A stretch of 11,216 nucleotides of DNA from Bacteroidales bacterium (GTDB lineage: Bacteria; Bacteroidota; Bacteroidia; Bacteroidales; UBA3663). This document shows positions 1 to 5,567 of the stretch, one piece after another. Where the stretch lies: contig JAUNCV010000059.1 in the NCBI GenBank assembly GCA_030526445.1, positions 1 to 11,216 on the forward strand, in the 5' to 3' direction. A model generated the notes under the pieces. That model was not told the DNA's origin. It ran no database searches and was given only the letters and a program-made list of their open reading frames with translations. The position numbers and the translations under genes are program-made. Positions within the stretch are counted from its first letter, which is position 1. The number at the start of each line of letters is the position of its first letter.

Positions 1-84
1 TAAACTTTGTACTACTTGTCTTATATTTCAAGTCTCAGACTTATCAAAGATCGTTGCTCAACCGATTGTTCTTCCTGTTAAGCG
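1..84 (-). other. Untranslated leader leaving the window, possibly pre-16S rRNA leader
   Basis: The predicted leftward transcript has no ATG in its first 84 or so bases, so it is a long untranslated leader or the start of a structural RNA. It contains a 13-bp inverted repeat, AAGTCTGAGACTT on the minus strand (30-42), and then GACAAGTAGTACAAAG, which from memory resembles leaders upstream of 16S rRNA in Prevotella and Bacteroides. That resemblance is recollection, not an alignment, and the 16S gene itself is not in view. A long mRNA 5' UTR is the alternative. Confidence 0.4.
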
Positions 85-88
85 GGTG

Positions 89-120
89 CAAAGATAGCGG
101 ATATATTTTGTGTTTCCAAA
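89..120 (-). promoter_or_regulatory. Strong leftward Bacteroidetes-type promoter, possibly of an rRNA operon
   Basis: Read on the minus strand, TTTG (117-120) is followed after exactly 20 bp by TATCTTTG (89-96), a full match to the Bacteroidetes vegetative pattern TTTG-N19-21-TAnnTTTG. The DNA upstream of it (121-160) is rich in A and T runs, like an UP element. Transcription should start near position 84 and leave the window. Confidence 0.7.
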
Positions 121-363
121 TTATTTTAAAAGTTTTTTGCAAAAAAATGTTAAATTCAGCAAACCATTGCCCTTTCACCCCCGAAAATGTCATTTTGAAA
201 TACCAAACTCAATTCAAAAACCATCTAAATTACATTAAAAATATCCCATATCCGCATTTTTTCTTCCAGAATTAGAGATGCCTTTTTTTTAATTTAATAA
301 TGTATATAGTGATATCGAGAGAAACAGAGGAAACCAAGAATATTGAGCAAAGTCGAGGAGATT

Positions 364-391
364 TTTTTGAAACCTCGCGAGGTTTCAAAAA
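364..391. repeat. Perfect 28-bp palindrome centred on CTCGCGAG
   Basis: The core GAAACCTCGCGAGGTTTC is flanked by five T on the left and five A on the right, so all 14 base pairs match with no spacer (centre between 377 and 378). It lies 67 bp beyond the stop of the minus-strand gene at 458. It lacks a clean U tract after the stem on either strand, so it is not a textbook terminator. It could be a protein-binding site, a weak hairpin terminator or a copy of a dispersed intergenic palindrome. Confidence 0.75.
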
Positions 392-457
392 TTTCACGCC
401 TGATTTACGTCAGTTACCCAAGTTACCTCACATATTGATTTTATCACATAAATAAAG

Positions 458-1093
458 TTACTTTCTGGAAAAAATACGTTTGAGGTGAGCTTTCAAACGC
501 GCACGTTTTGTTGCAGGAGGCAAAGTATTGGTAAGGCCAAGTGCTGATTCAATTGACAGATAATACTGCAAGGCGAAATCACCCATTCGCGTCAATCCTT
601 GTCGAGCAGCATCTTTAGCTCGTGTTTGAAGCATGATGAGAGTTGATAACGGACATGGAGGGACTTGCTGACGAATAGCCCCGGGCAAATTGATTTCAGC
701 CTCAATTGGCACCACAATAGAGAAATAAGAAGTCTTAGAATTATTAGATACTAAGCTGAGCTGGTAAGCCTCGACCCACTCATGATGCATATCAAGGACC
801 CAAGATGGCGCGCTCCAGAACTGGAGGCAAAGTCCCTGAGCAGCAAGCTGATCGATCTGTTGCATTGGATAGTCCCCCCAGGGCTGAATTCGAGCAATAT
901 CTGCATCGAGTTCTGCAATCATTTTCTGTTGACGTTCATAATCAGACTGCATGCTCACCCATTCGGCCAAGAGAGGCGAAACATCGGTCACAACCACTGG
1001 TTGCAACGGAAGGCCTGCTCGCAAATCATCGCGCGAAAGCACATCACGCATCTGTTGCAGCATATCGGTCAAAAGAGGAGTTAAATCGGGCAT
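458..1093 (-). CDS. Stand-alone protein like the N-terminal domain of V-type ATPase subunit I
   Basis: A 211-residue soluble protein with no signal peptide or membrane segment. The reading frame is open up to 1162, but the ATG at 1093 is preferred: a TATCTTTG promoter box lies at 1112-1119, inside the longer version. Residues 47-70 look like a short coiled coil, followed by PWGDYPMQQIDQLAAQG (71-87), then a strand-rich part with YFSIVVP (123-129) and VPPCPLSTL (144-152). This order (coiled coil, WGD/F box, ligand-like strands, P-x-LS-L linker) resembles the cytoplasmic part of subunit I of prokaryotic V-type ATPases. The roughly 350-residue membrane domain is missing, and the protein ends in a basic tail (RARLKAHLKRIFSRK, 197-211). 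No other V-ATPase gene is in the window. It may be a stand-alone paralogue, a truncated remnant or a chance likeness; the family call is tentative, but the gene itself is likely real. Confidence 0.6.
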   Translation of the reverse strand: MPDLTPLLTDMLQQMRDVLSRDDLRAGLPLQPVVVTDVSPLLAEWVSMQSDYERQQKMIAELDADIARIQPWGDYPMQQIDQLAAQGLCLQFWSAPSWVLDMHHEWVEAYQLSLVSNNSKTSYFSIVVPIEAEINLPGAIRQQVPPCPLSTLIMLQTRAKDAARQGLTRMGDFALQYYLSIESALGLTNTLPPATKRARLKAHLKRIFSRK

Positions 1094-1111
1094 ATTTATT
1101 TTTTTAGGGCA

Positions 1112-1146
1112 CAAAGATAACCATAAAAAACAAATCTGTTGCAAAA
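1112..1146 (-). promoter_or_regulatory. Promoter of the V-ATPase-I-like gene
   Basis: On the minus strand TATCTTTG (1112-1119) matches the Bacteroidetes -7 box TAnnTTTG. The best -33 element is TTTTG (1142-1146), 22 bp away and slightly longer than the usual 19-21. The leader to the ATG at 1093 would be only about 13 bases, which settles the choice of the shorter start. Confidence 0.6.
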
Positions 1147-1188
1147 CGAGTCTAAAATTCAAGCAACCCTCATTTTTAATCGACCAAA

Positions 1189-1221
1189 TTTGTAGATTTT
1201 GTCATTTTTTTATTATATTTG
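1189..1221 (+). promoter_or_regulatory. Promoter of the divIC to DUF4286 operon
   Basis: TTTG (1189-1192), a 21-bp spacer and TATATTTG (1214-1221) match the Bacteroidetes promoter pattern in full. The box ends only four bases before the ATG at 1226, so transcription should start at or within a base or two of the start codon. The divergent promoter at 1112-1146 shares the same intergenic region. Confidence 0.7.
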
Positions 1222-1225
1222 CCCC

Positions 1226-1525
1226 ATGAAACAGAAATTTCTCACCCTAATAAAATTCATAAGAACCCACGTTTTCACCAGCTGTGTGATAGCGGGTTTT
1301 GCTTGGCTCATTTTTTTTGACCAGCACAGTATCCTGGCCATACATAGGCTCAATGTGCAAGCAAAAGAAATGAGAAAAGAAATTGATGATTTCCAGAAAA
1401 TGGTAGAGAAATACAAAGGCGATATCGAAGAGGTTAGTGGCGATGCCGAACAAATGGAACACTTTGCTCGCGAACAGCTTCATATGAAAAAAGCGAATGA
1501 GGACGTCTTCCTTATTGACGACTAA
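1226..1525 (+). CDS. Septum formation initiator family protein (DivIC/FtsB-like)
   Basis: A 99-residue bitopic membrane protein. A short basic cytoplasmic N-terminus is followed by one membrane segment (about 14-31), then a coiled coil outside the membrane (about 35-70) and the family's C-terminal box AREQLHMKKANEDVFLI (81-97). In characterised relatives this type of protein bridges the divisome through FtsL and FtsQ/DivIB. Length and layout fit the family well. The frame is open upstream to 1199, but the ATG at 1226 is chosen because the predicted promoter box 1214-1221 lies inside the longer version, which would also put extra residues ahead of the membrane segment. It is the first gene of the plus-strand run, and its mRNA is predicted to be nearly leaderless. 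Confidence 0.88.
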   Translation: MKQKFLTLIKFIRTHVFTSCVIAGFAWLIFFDQHSILAIHRLNVQAKEMRKEIDDFQKMVEKYKGDIEEVSGDAEQMEHFAREQLHMKKANEDVFLIDD

Positions 1526-1541
1526 CACAAAAAACTATCGA

Positions 1542-1865
1542 ATGAAATATATTGAATACGTTGCCTATCTTTTAGTACTTATCAGTGCTATGATTGGGTT
1601 CAGCCATCACGAGATAGCTTGCTACATGATGGCTGTTGGAGCCTCGGCTCTTTGCCTGTTGCATTGGCGGGAAAAGTACGAAGGCAAAAACCTGCGATTA
1701 AAACGCATCATGCGCATCCGTCACTTTATTGGCGTTATATGGCTGGTAGCCAGTTACTACATGTTTAAGGAGGGCAATTATTGGCCTGTTATTATCCTGA
1801 TAGCAGTAGTGCTCGAATATTATACGATATGGATTATTAACCGCGAAGAGAAAAAAGAAAAATGA
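1542..1865 (+). CDS. Small membrane protein of unknown function, four predicted helices
   Basis: A 107-residue hydrophobic protein with about four membrane segments, near residues 5-20, 24-42, 60-76 and 80-98. Between helices 2 and 3 is a strongly basic loop (REKYEGKNLRLKRIMRIRH), and the tail is highly charged (NREEKKEK). I recognise no family motif. By the positive-inside rule both the basic loop and the C-terminus would face the cytoplasm. The ATG at 1542 follows the division gene by 16 bases; an earlier in-frame start at 1497 lies inside that gene and is unlikely. Its stop overlaps the next start (ATGA, 1862-1865), so translation is probably coupled to agmatine deiminase. A role with the neighbouring division protein is possible from position only. 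Confidence 0.75.
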   Translation: MKYIEYVAYLLVLISAMIGFSHHEIACYMMAVGASALCLLHWREKYEGKNLRLKRIMRIRHFIGVIWLVASYYMFKEGNYWPVIILIAVVLEYYTIWIINREEKKEK

Positions 1866-2926
1866 AACTCCGACTGCCCGCAGAATGGGAAAAACAGGCG
1901 TTTGTGCAAATTGCCTGGCCACATATTGAAACCGACTGGCTTCCCTATCTTGAAGCTGCACATAAATGCTACTGTCAACTTGCTGCAGAAATTTCAAAGC
2001 GAGAAAATCTCATCATCGTCACCCCAGACCCAGCCGATGTTACCGCAAGACTTGAGGCTACAGATGGTGTTGTGATGGAAAATGTACATGTGCTTTGCAT
2101 TGACACGAACGACACTTGGGCTCGAGATCATGCTTTTCTCACATGCATTGACGAAGAAAATGGCTGCAAAGTGCTTGAAGACTTTTGCTTCAACGGATGG
2201 GGCCAAAAATTTGCCTCAAATTTCGACAACCAAATTAACGAACGTGTATTGCCTTGGTTGCAGAAACATTTTGAGGGACAAGTCGGATATATGGATGTTC
2301 GAAGAATTGTCTTGGAAGGCGGAAGCGTAGAAAGCGATGGTGAAGGCACCATACTTACGACAACCTCATGTCTTCTGGCACCTAACCGCAACTATTTCGC
2401 AGACAAAACTGAGGCTGAAGAAGTGCTTCGAGCTACCTTGGGTGCGAAACAAGTTCTTTGGCTGGACCACAGCTGGCTTGATGGCGATGACACTGACGGA
2501 CACATTGACACAGTTGCTCGTCTTTGCCCCAACAATACAATTGCGTACGTCCAGTGCTCTGACAAGAACGATATTCACTACAAGGAGCTTTCGGCCATGG
2601 AGCAAGAGCTAAAATTACTCAAGACAGCACAGGGAAACCCCTACAAACTGTTAGCCCTTCCTATGGCTCCAGCTATTTTTGAAAAAGATTTCAGCAACCC
2701 TGTTGAAGGTGAAGAGGAACAGCGTCTGCCCGCCACTTATGCCAATTTCTTGATTATGAACGGAGCTGTACTGATGCCAACCTACGGACAGCCAGAAACC
2801 GACAAGAAGGCTATGGATGTGCTTCAAGAGGCTTTTCCTGATCGAGAAATTGTGGGCATTGACTGTCAGGTCCTGATCCGTCAACATGGTTCGCTCCACT
2901 GTATCACAATGCAATATCCCGAATAA
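1862..2926 (+). CDS. aguA: Agmatine deiminase (Porphyromonas-type peptidyl-arginine deiminase family)
   Basis: A 354-residue cytoplasmic enzyme predicted to convert agmatine to N-carbamoylputrescine and ammonia, a step in making putrescine from arginine. The family motifs appear in order: TWARD (85-89), LEGGSVE (151-157), the CLLAPNRN segment (170-177), DGHID (212-216) and GSLHCITMQYP (343-353), where Cys347 is the expected nucleophile. No signal peptide is present, and length and motifs fit the small AguA enzymes rather than the large secreted peptidylarginine deiminase of Porphyromonas gingivalis. The usual partner, N-carbamoylputrescine amidase (AguB), is not in the window. The start overlaps the stop of the upstream membrane gene by four bases, and EngB follows after 12. 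Substrate is inferred from the family; related deiminases with other guanidino substrates exist. Confidence 0.9.
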   Translation: MKLRLPAEWEKQAFVQIAWPHIETDWLPYLEAAHKCYCQLAAEISKRENLIIVTPDPADVTARLEATDGVVMENVHVLCIDTNDTWARDHAFLTCIDEENGCKVLEDFCFNGWGQKFASNFDNQINERVLPWLQKHFEGQVGYMDVRRIVLEGGSVESDGEGTILTTTSCLLAPNRNYFADKTEAEEVLRATLGAKQVLWLDHSWLDGDDTDGHIDTVARLCPNNTIAYVQCSDKNDIHYKELSAMEQELKLLKTAQGNPYKLLALPMAPAIFEKDFSNPVEGEEEQRLPATYANFLIMNGAVLMPTYGQPETDKKAMDVLQEAFPDREIVGIDCQVLIRQHGSLHCITMQYPE

Positions 2927-2938
2927 AAGACCAACCGA

Positions 2939-3535
2939 ATGAAAGCAGAATACGTCATAAGCAATCCCGATTGGCGCATGTGTCCAGACACAAAATTGCC
3001 AGAGTATGCCTTCATTGGCCGTTCAAACGTAGGTAAATCGAGCCTTATAAATATGCTCACCCAACAAAAAGGTTTAGCAAAAACATCGTCTAAGCCTGGA
3101 AAGACCCTTCTCATCAATCATTTTTTGATTGACGAGCGTTGGTATATTGTCGATCTTCCAGGTTATGGCTATGCCCGAATTGGAAAAGTGGGTCTCGAAA
3201 AACTGCAGAAGCTCATCAATGGCTACATCATGAACCGCCCTCAGCTAACCTGTGTGATGCTTCTTATTGACAGTCGTCATGAACCACAGAAAATTGACTT
3301 AGAGTTTATGCAGATGTTAGGTGAAAACGGTATTCCTTTTGCCATAATCTTCACTAAACTCGACAAAATCACCCAACGACAGTGGGGCATCAACTTCAAA
3401 CTCTATAAGCAACGACTGTTGCAAGATTGGGAAGAGCTCCCACCAATGTTTGCAACCAGTGCAGACAAAGGCACTGGCCGAGATGAGGTGTTGCAATACA
3501 TTGAATCGATTAATGAACAATTAAAACAACAATAA
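2939..3535 (+). CDS. engB: Ribosome biogenesis GTP-binding protein EngB/YsxC/YihA
   Basis: A 198-residue GTPase of the TrmE-Era-EngA-EngB group, needed in studied bacteria for assembly of the large ribosomal subunit. The G motifs are complete: G1 GRSNVGKS (27-34), a G2 region around KPGKTLLINHF (52-62), G3 DLPGYGYA (72-79), G4 TKLD (139-142) and G5 TSA (173-175). The PGKT and DLPGYGYA signatures separate EngB from Era and EngA. The protein has the normal one-domain length, with no fusion. It sits 12 bases after agmatine deiminase and 28 before the DUF4494 gene, in the same operon. Confidence 0.95.
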   Translation: MKAEYVISNPDWRMCPDTKLPEYAFIGRSNVGKSSLINMLTQQKGLAKTSSKPGKTLLINHFLIDERWYIVDLPGYGYARIGKVGLEKLQKLINGYIMNRPQLTCVMLLIDSRHEPQKIDLEFMQMLGENGIPFAIIFTKLDKITQRQWGINFKLYKQRLLQDWEELPPMFATSADKGTGRDEVLQYIESINEQLKQQ

Positions 3536-3563
3536 AACCCAACTTAAGAAAGTAGAAACAATT

Positions 3564-4037
3564 ATGGCAATGAACAATTGGTATGAGTGTCGCGTAAAAT
3601 TTGACAAGATTCTTGAGAATGGCACTCAGAAGAAGGTAACAGAAGCTTACCTTGTTGATGCGATGAGTTTTACAGAAGCCGAAAACAGAATCATCGAAGA
3701 GATGACCCCTTACATCACTGGTGAATTTGAGGTAGCAGCCGTAAAGAAGGCTCGCGTCAGCGAACTCTTTAATGATCCTGAAGGAGATAAATGGTATCGT
3801 GCCAAAGTAATGTTTATCACAATCGACGAAAAAAGTGGTGCTGAGAAAAAGGCCGCAAGTACAATGTACGTTCAAGCAAAGGACTTTCAGAATGCTGTCA
3901 GCAATCTTGAGAACGGCATGAAAGGCACTATGAGCGACTGGGAAATCAACACTATTGCCGAAACCACCATTCTCGATGTCTTTGGTTTGCAGGTCAAGAC
4001 CACCGATGGCGGTAATGAAGCACACCAAGAGGGATAA
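3564..4037 (+). CDS. DUF4494 family protein with two tandem repeats
   Basis: A 157-residue soluble protein that matches what I know of the Bacteroidetes family DUF4494; its function is unknown. The sequence shows a clear internal duplication. The first unit (5-69) begins NWYECRVKF, continues with an NG-QKKV turn and the helix AMSFTEAENRIIEEM, and ends ARVSELF. The second (76-140) begins KWYRAKVMF, continues with a SGAEKKA turn and AKDFQNAVSNLENGM, and ends TTILDVF. Each unit looks like strand, strand, helix, strand, so the protein may be a pseudo-dimer of two small alpha/beta domains. A second ATG two codons in (3570) is also a possible start. The position just before the yggS-like gene suggests a housekeeping role, but nothing specific can be concluded. 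Confidence 0.88.
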   Translation: MAMNNWYECRVKFDKILENGTQKKVTEAYLVDAMSFTEAENRIIEEMTPYITGEFEVAAVKKARVSELFNDPEGDKWYRAKVMFITIDEKSGAEKKAASTMYVQAKDFQNAVSNLENGMKGTMSDWEINTIAETTILDVFGLQVKTTDGGNEAHQEG

Positions 4038-4066
4038 ATAACATTTATAATCTTCGGACGAAAGTC

Positions 4067-4774
4067 ATGATCAAAGAGAATCTGGAAGCAGTTCGCGCTA
4101 CTCTGCCCCAAAACACAACATTGGTAGCTGTATCAAAATTCCATCCTGCAGAGATGCTACAGGAGGCATACGATGCCGGCCAGCGTATTTTTGGTGAGAG
4201 TCGCGAAAACGAACTTAAGCAAAAAGATGCCGTTTTGCCTCACGATATTCAATGGCATTTCATAGGCCACTTGCAGACAAATAAGGTGAAATACCTTATG
4301 CCAATGGTCAGTTTGATACACAGTGTGGATAGCGAACGACTGCTCGATGAGATACAACGACAAGCACTTCGTTTTGCTTCAGAAAGAATGGCACGCTTTG
4401 GGACCTCAAAAGTAAGTGTTTTGCTCCAATTACACGTTGCTCAAGAGGAAACCAAATCTGGGTTCGCACCCGAAGAACTCATAAATCTCCTTTCACAAAC
4501 TCATATTTCGGAACGATGGCCGAACATTGAGTTCCGAGGACTAATGGGTATGGCATCATTCGTTGATGATGAGGCTCAATGGAGAAAAGAGTTTCGTTCT
4601 ATTATGGCTTGCTACCATGATTTGATCAATGGACCTTTGACATCCCAAGGCATAGATAAAGAACAGTTCTCTATCCTCTCATTTGGCATGAGTACAGACT
4701 ACCAAGTAGCTATTGAGGAGGGCGCTAACATGGTGCGCATAGGAACTTCTATTTTCGGAGAAAGAATTTATTAA
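4067..4774 (+). CDS. YggS/PROSC family pyridoxal phosphate homeostasis protein
   Basis: A 235-residue single-domain TIM-barrel protein of the alanine racemase N-terminal fold. Lys24 in LVAVSKFHP is the expected PLP Schiff-base lysine. Other family boxes are FGESRENE (42-49), WHFIGHLQTNK (63-73), HSVDS (85-89), GLMGM (158-162), LSFGMSTDY (204-212) and RIGTSIFG (224-231). The family binds and buffers PLP in the cytosol and influences amino acid and vitamin B6 balance; it is not an active racemase, since the second domain is absent. Length fits the family. It lies 29 bases after the DUF4494 gene and 13 before tsaE, with no obvious promoter of its own. Confidence 0.93.
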   Translation: MIKENLEAVRATLPQNTTLVAVSKFHPAEMLQEAYDAGQRIFGESRENELKQKDAVLPHDIQWHFIGHLQTNKVKYLMPMVSLIHSVDSERLLDEIQRQALRFASERMARFGTSKVSVLLQLHVAQEETKSGFAPEELINLLSQTHISERWPNIEFRGLMGMASFVDDEAQWRKEFRSIMACYHDLINGPLTSQGIDKEQFSILSFGMSTDYQVAIEEGANMVRIGTSIFGERIY

Positions 4775-4787
4775 CAAAAACAAAATT

Positions 4788-5198
4788 ATGAAAATTGTAA
4801 TTCCTTCTGTTGAGGCGTTGCACGATGCCGCAAAAGAATTTATCGCCAATATGGGCGACAACACCGTTTTTGCCTTCCGTGGCGAAATGGGCGCAGGAAA
4901 AACCACCTTTATCAAAGCTATTTGCGATGTTCTTGGCGTAGAAGAGGAGGTCAACTCCCCCACCTTTGCTATTGTCAACGAATACAGAAGTGCCTCAGCA
5001 GAACTCATATATCACTTTGACTGCTACCGCATCAAAGAATTAGAAGAAGCACTTGACTTTGGTTTTGAAGACTATATGGACTCTGGCGCTCTTTGCTTCA
5101 TTGAATGGCCCGAAAACGTTGAAGAGCTTCTCCCTGGAGACGTTGTGAACGTCAAGATTACCCCTCAAGAGGACGGATCAAGAATTCTTGAATTCTAA
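4788..5198 (+). CDS. tsaE: tRNA threonylcarbamoyladenosine biosynthesis ATPase TsaE
   Basis: A 136-residue ATPase that acts with TsaB and TsaD to place t6A at position 37 of tRNAs reading ANN codons. The Walker A motif is GEMGAGKTT (32-40). The family boxes SPTFAIVNEY (57-66), HFDCYRI (76-82) and CFIEWPE (103-109) are all present, and the length is typical (family about 130-160). TsaB, TsaC and TsaD are not in the window. It starts 13 bases after the yggS-like gene, inside the operon. Confidence 0.94.
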   Translation: MKIVIPSVEALHDAAKEFIANMGDNTVFAFRGEMGAGKTTFIKAICDVLGVEEEVNSPTFAIVNEYRSASAELIYHFDCYRIKELEEALDFGFEDYMDSGALCFIEWPENVEELLPGDVVNVKITPQEDGSRILEF

Positions 5199-5217
5199 TG
5201 ATTAGACTTCCTTTCTT

Positions 5218-5529
5218 ATGTTAATCTACAACACATCATTTCACGTTGAAGAACAAGTGCTTCAGCAGTTTCTCTGCTTTGTAAAAGACGACTATTTCCC
5301 TGCTATTACCCAAGGTATGTATTTGCAGAATCCACGTCTTCTGCACCTTATGAACAACGTGGGAGACAACCTATATGGTTATGCAGTAATGGCCGAAGTC
5401 CCTGGCGACATCGTCGCCCTCAAGAAATGGCGCAAAGAAACAGGTGATGCACTAATTTCAAGCCTCCAACAGAAGTTCGGCACCAAAGTAGTATCATTCA
5501 GTACTACAATGAAAGTAATTAAGGAATAA
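5218..5529 (+). CDS. DUF4286 family protein
   Basis: A 103-residue soluble protein. The opening MLIYNTSFHVEEQV, the block YFPAITQGMYLQNPRLLHLM (31-50) and the ending KVVSFSTTMKVIKE match my recollection of DUF4286, a small Bacteroidetes family of unknown function. The strand-helix-strand pattern suggests a small ferredoxin-like alpha/beta fold, but this is a guess from sequence. It is the last gene of the plus-strand run, 19 bases after tsaE and directly before the terminator at 5532. Confidence 0.87.
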   Translation: MLIYNTSFHVEEQVLQQFLCFVKDDYFPAITQGMYLQNPRLLHLMNNVGDNLYGYAVMAEVPGDIVALKKWRKETGDALISSLQQKFGTKVVSFSTTMKVIKE

Positions 5530-5531
5530 AT

Positions 5532-5567
5532 AAAACTGGGACCGCAAAATGCAGTCCCAGTTTTTTT
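5532..5567 (+). terminator. Intrinsic terminator shared by the convergent operons
   Basis: The stem AAAACTGGGAC (5532-5542) pairs with GTCCCAGTTTT (5554-5564). The 11-base loop can form an inner GCA/TGC stem. Seven T follow (5561-5567), ending the DUF4286 operon. On the minus strand the same hairpin is followed by TTTTATTTATT, so it may also end uvrA, whose stop codon (5566-5568) overlaps the T tract. It starts two bases after the DUF4286 stop. Confidence 0.9.

Larger units (their letters stand above)
1..457. other. Intergenic region without a convincing gene
   Basis: AT-rich stretch between the left window edge and the stop of the minus-strand gene at 458. The one open frame of note (54-275, plus strand) runs through an apparent leftward promoter and resembles no family I know. 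The region holds that promoter (89-120), its outgoing leader (1-84), runs of A and T, and a perfect palindrome at 364-391. I see no tRNA fold and no ribosomal RNA body inside the window. Confidence 0.7.

Noticed and set aside
54..275. Open frame of 73 codons on the plus strand
   Set aside because: It runs opposite a strong leftward promoter, is AT-driven in composition and shows no recognisable protein pattern.
364..391. Palindrome as a standard intrinsic terminator
   Set aside because: No U tract follows the stem outside the symmetric part on either strand, and the perfect palindrome leaves almost no loop.
1094..1162. N-terminal extension of the V-ATPase-like protein starting at 1162
   Set aside because: The extension covers the promoter box at 1112-1119 and adds a Cys/Trp-rich segment unlike the rest of the protein.
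782..1229. Several open frames of 90-100 codons on the plus strand opposite the V-ATPase-like gene
   Set aside because: They are antisense shadows of the better-supported minus-strand gene, have no promoter and show low-complexity composition.
1862..2926. Peptidylarginine deiminase virulence factor
   Set aside because: There is no signal peptide or C-terminal sorting domain, and length and motifs match cytoplasmic agmatine deiminase.
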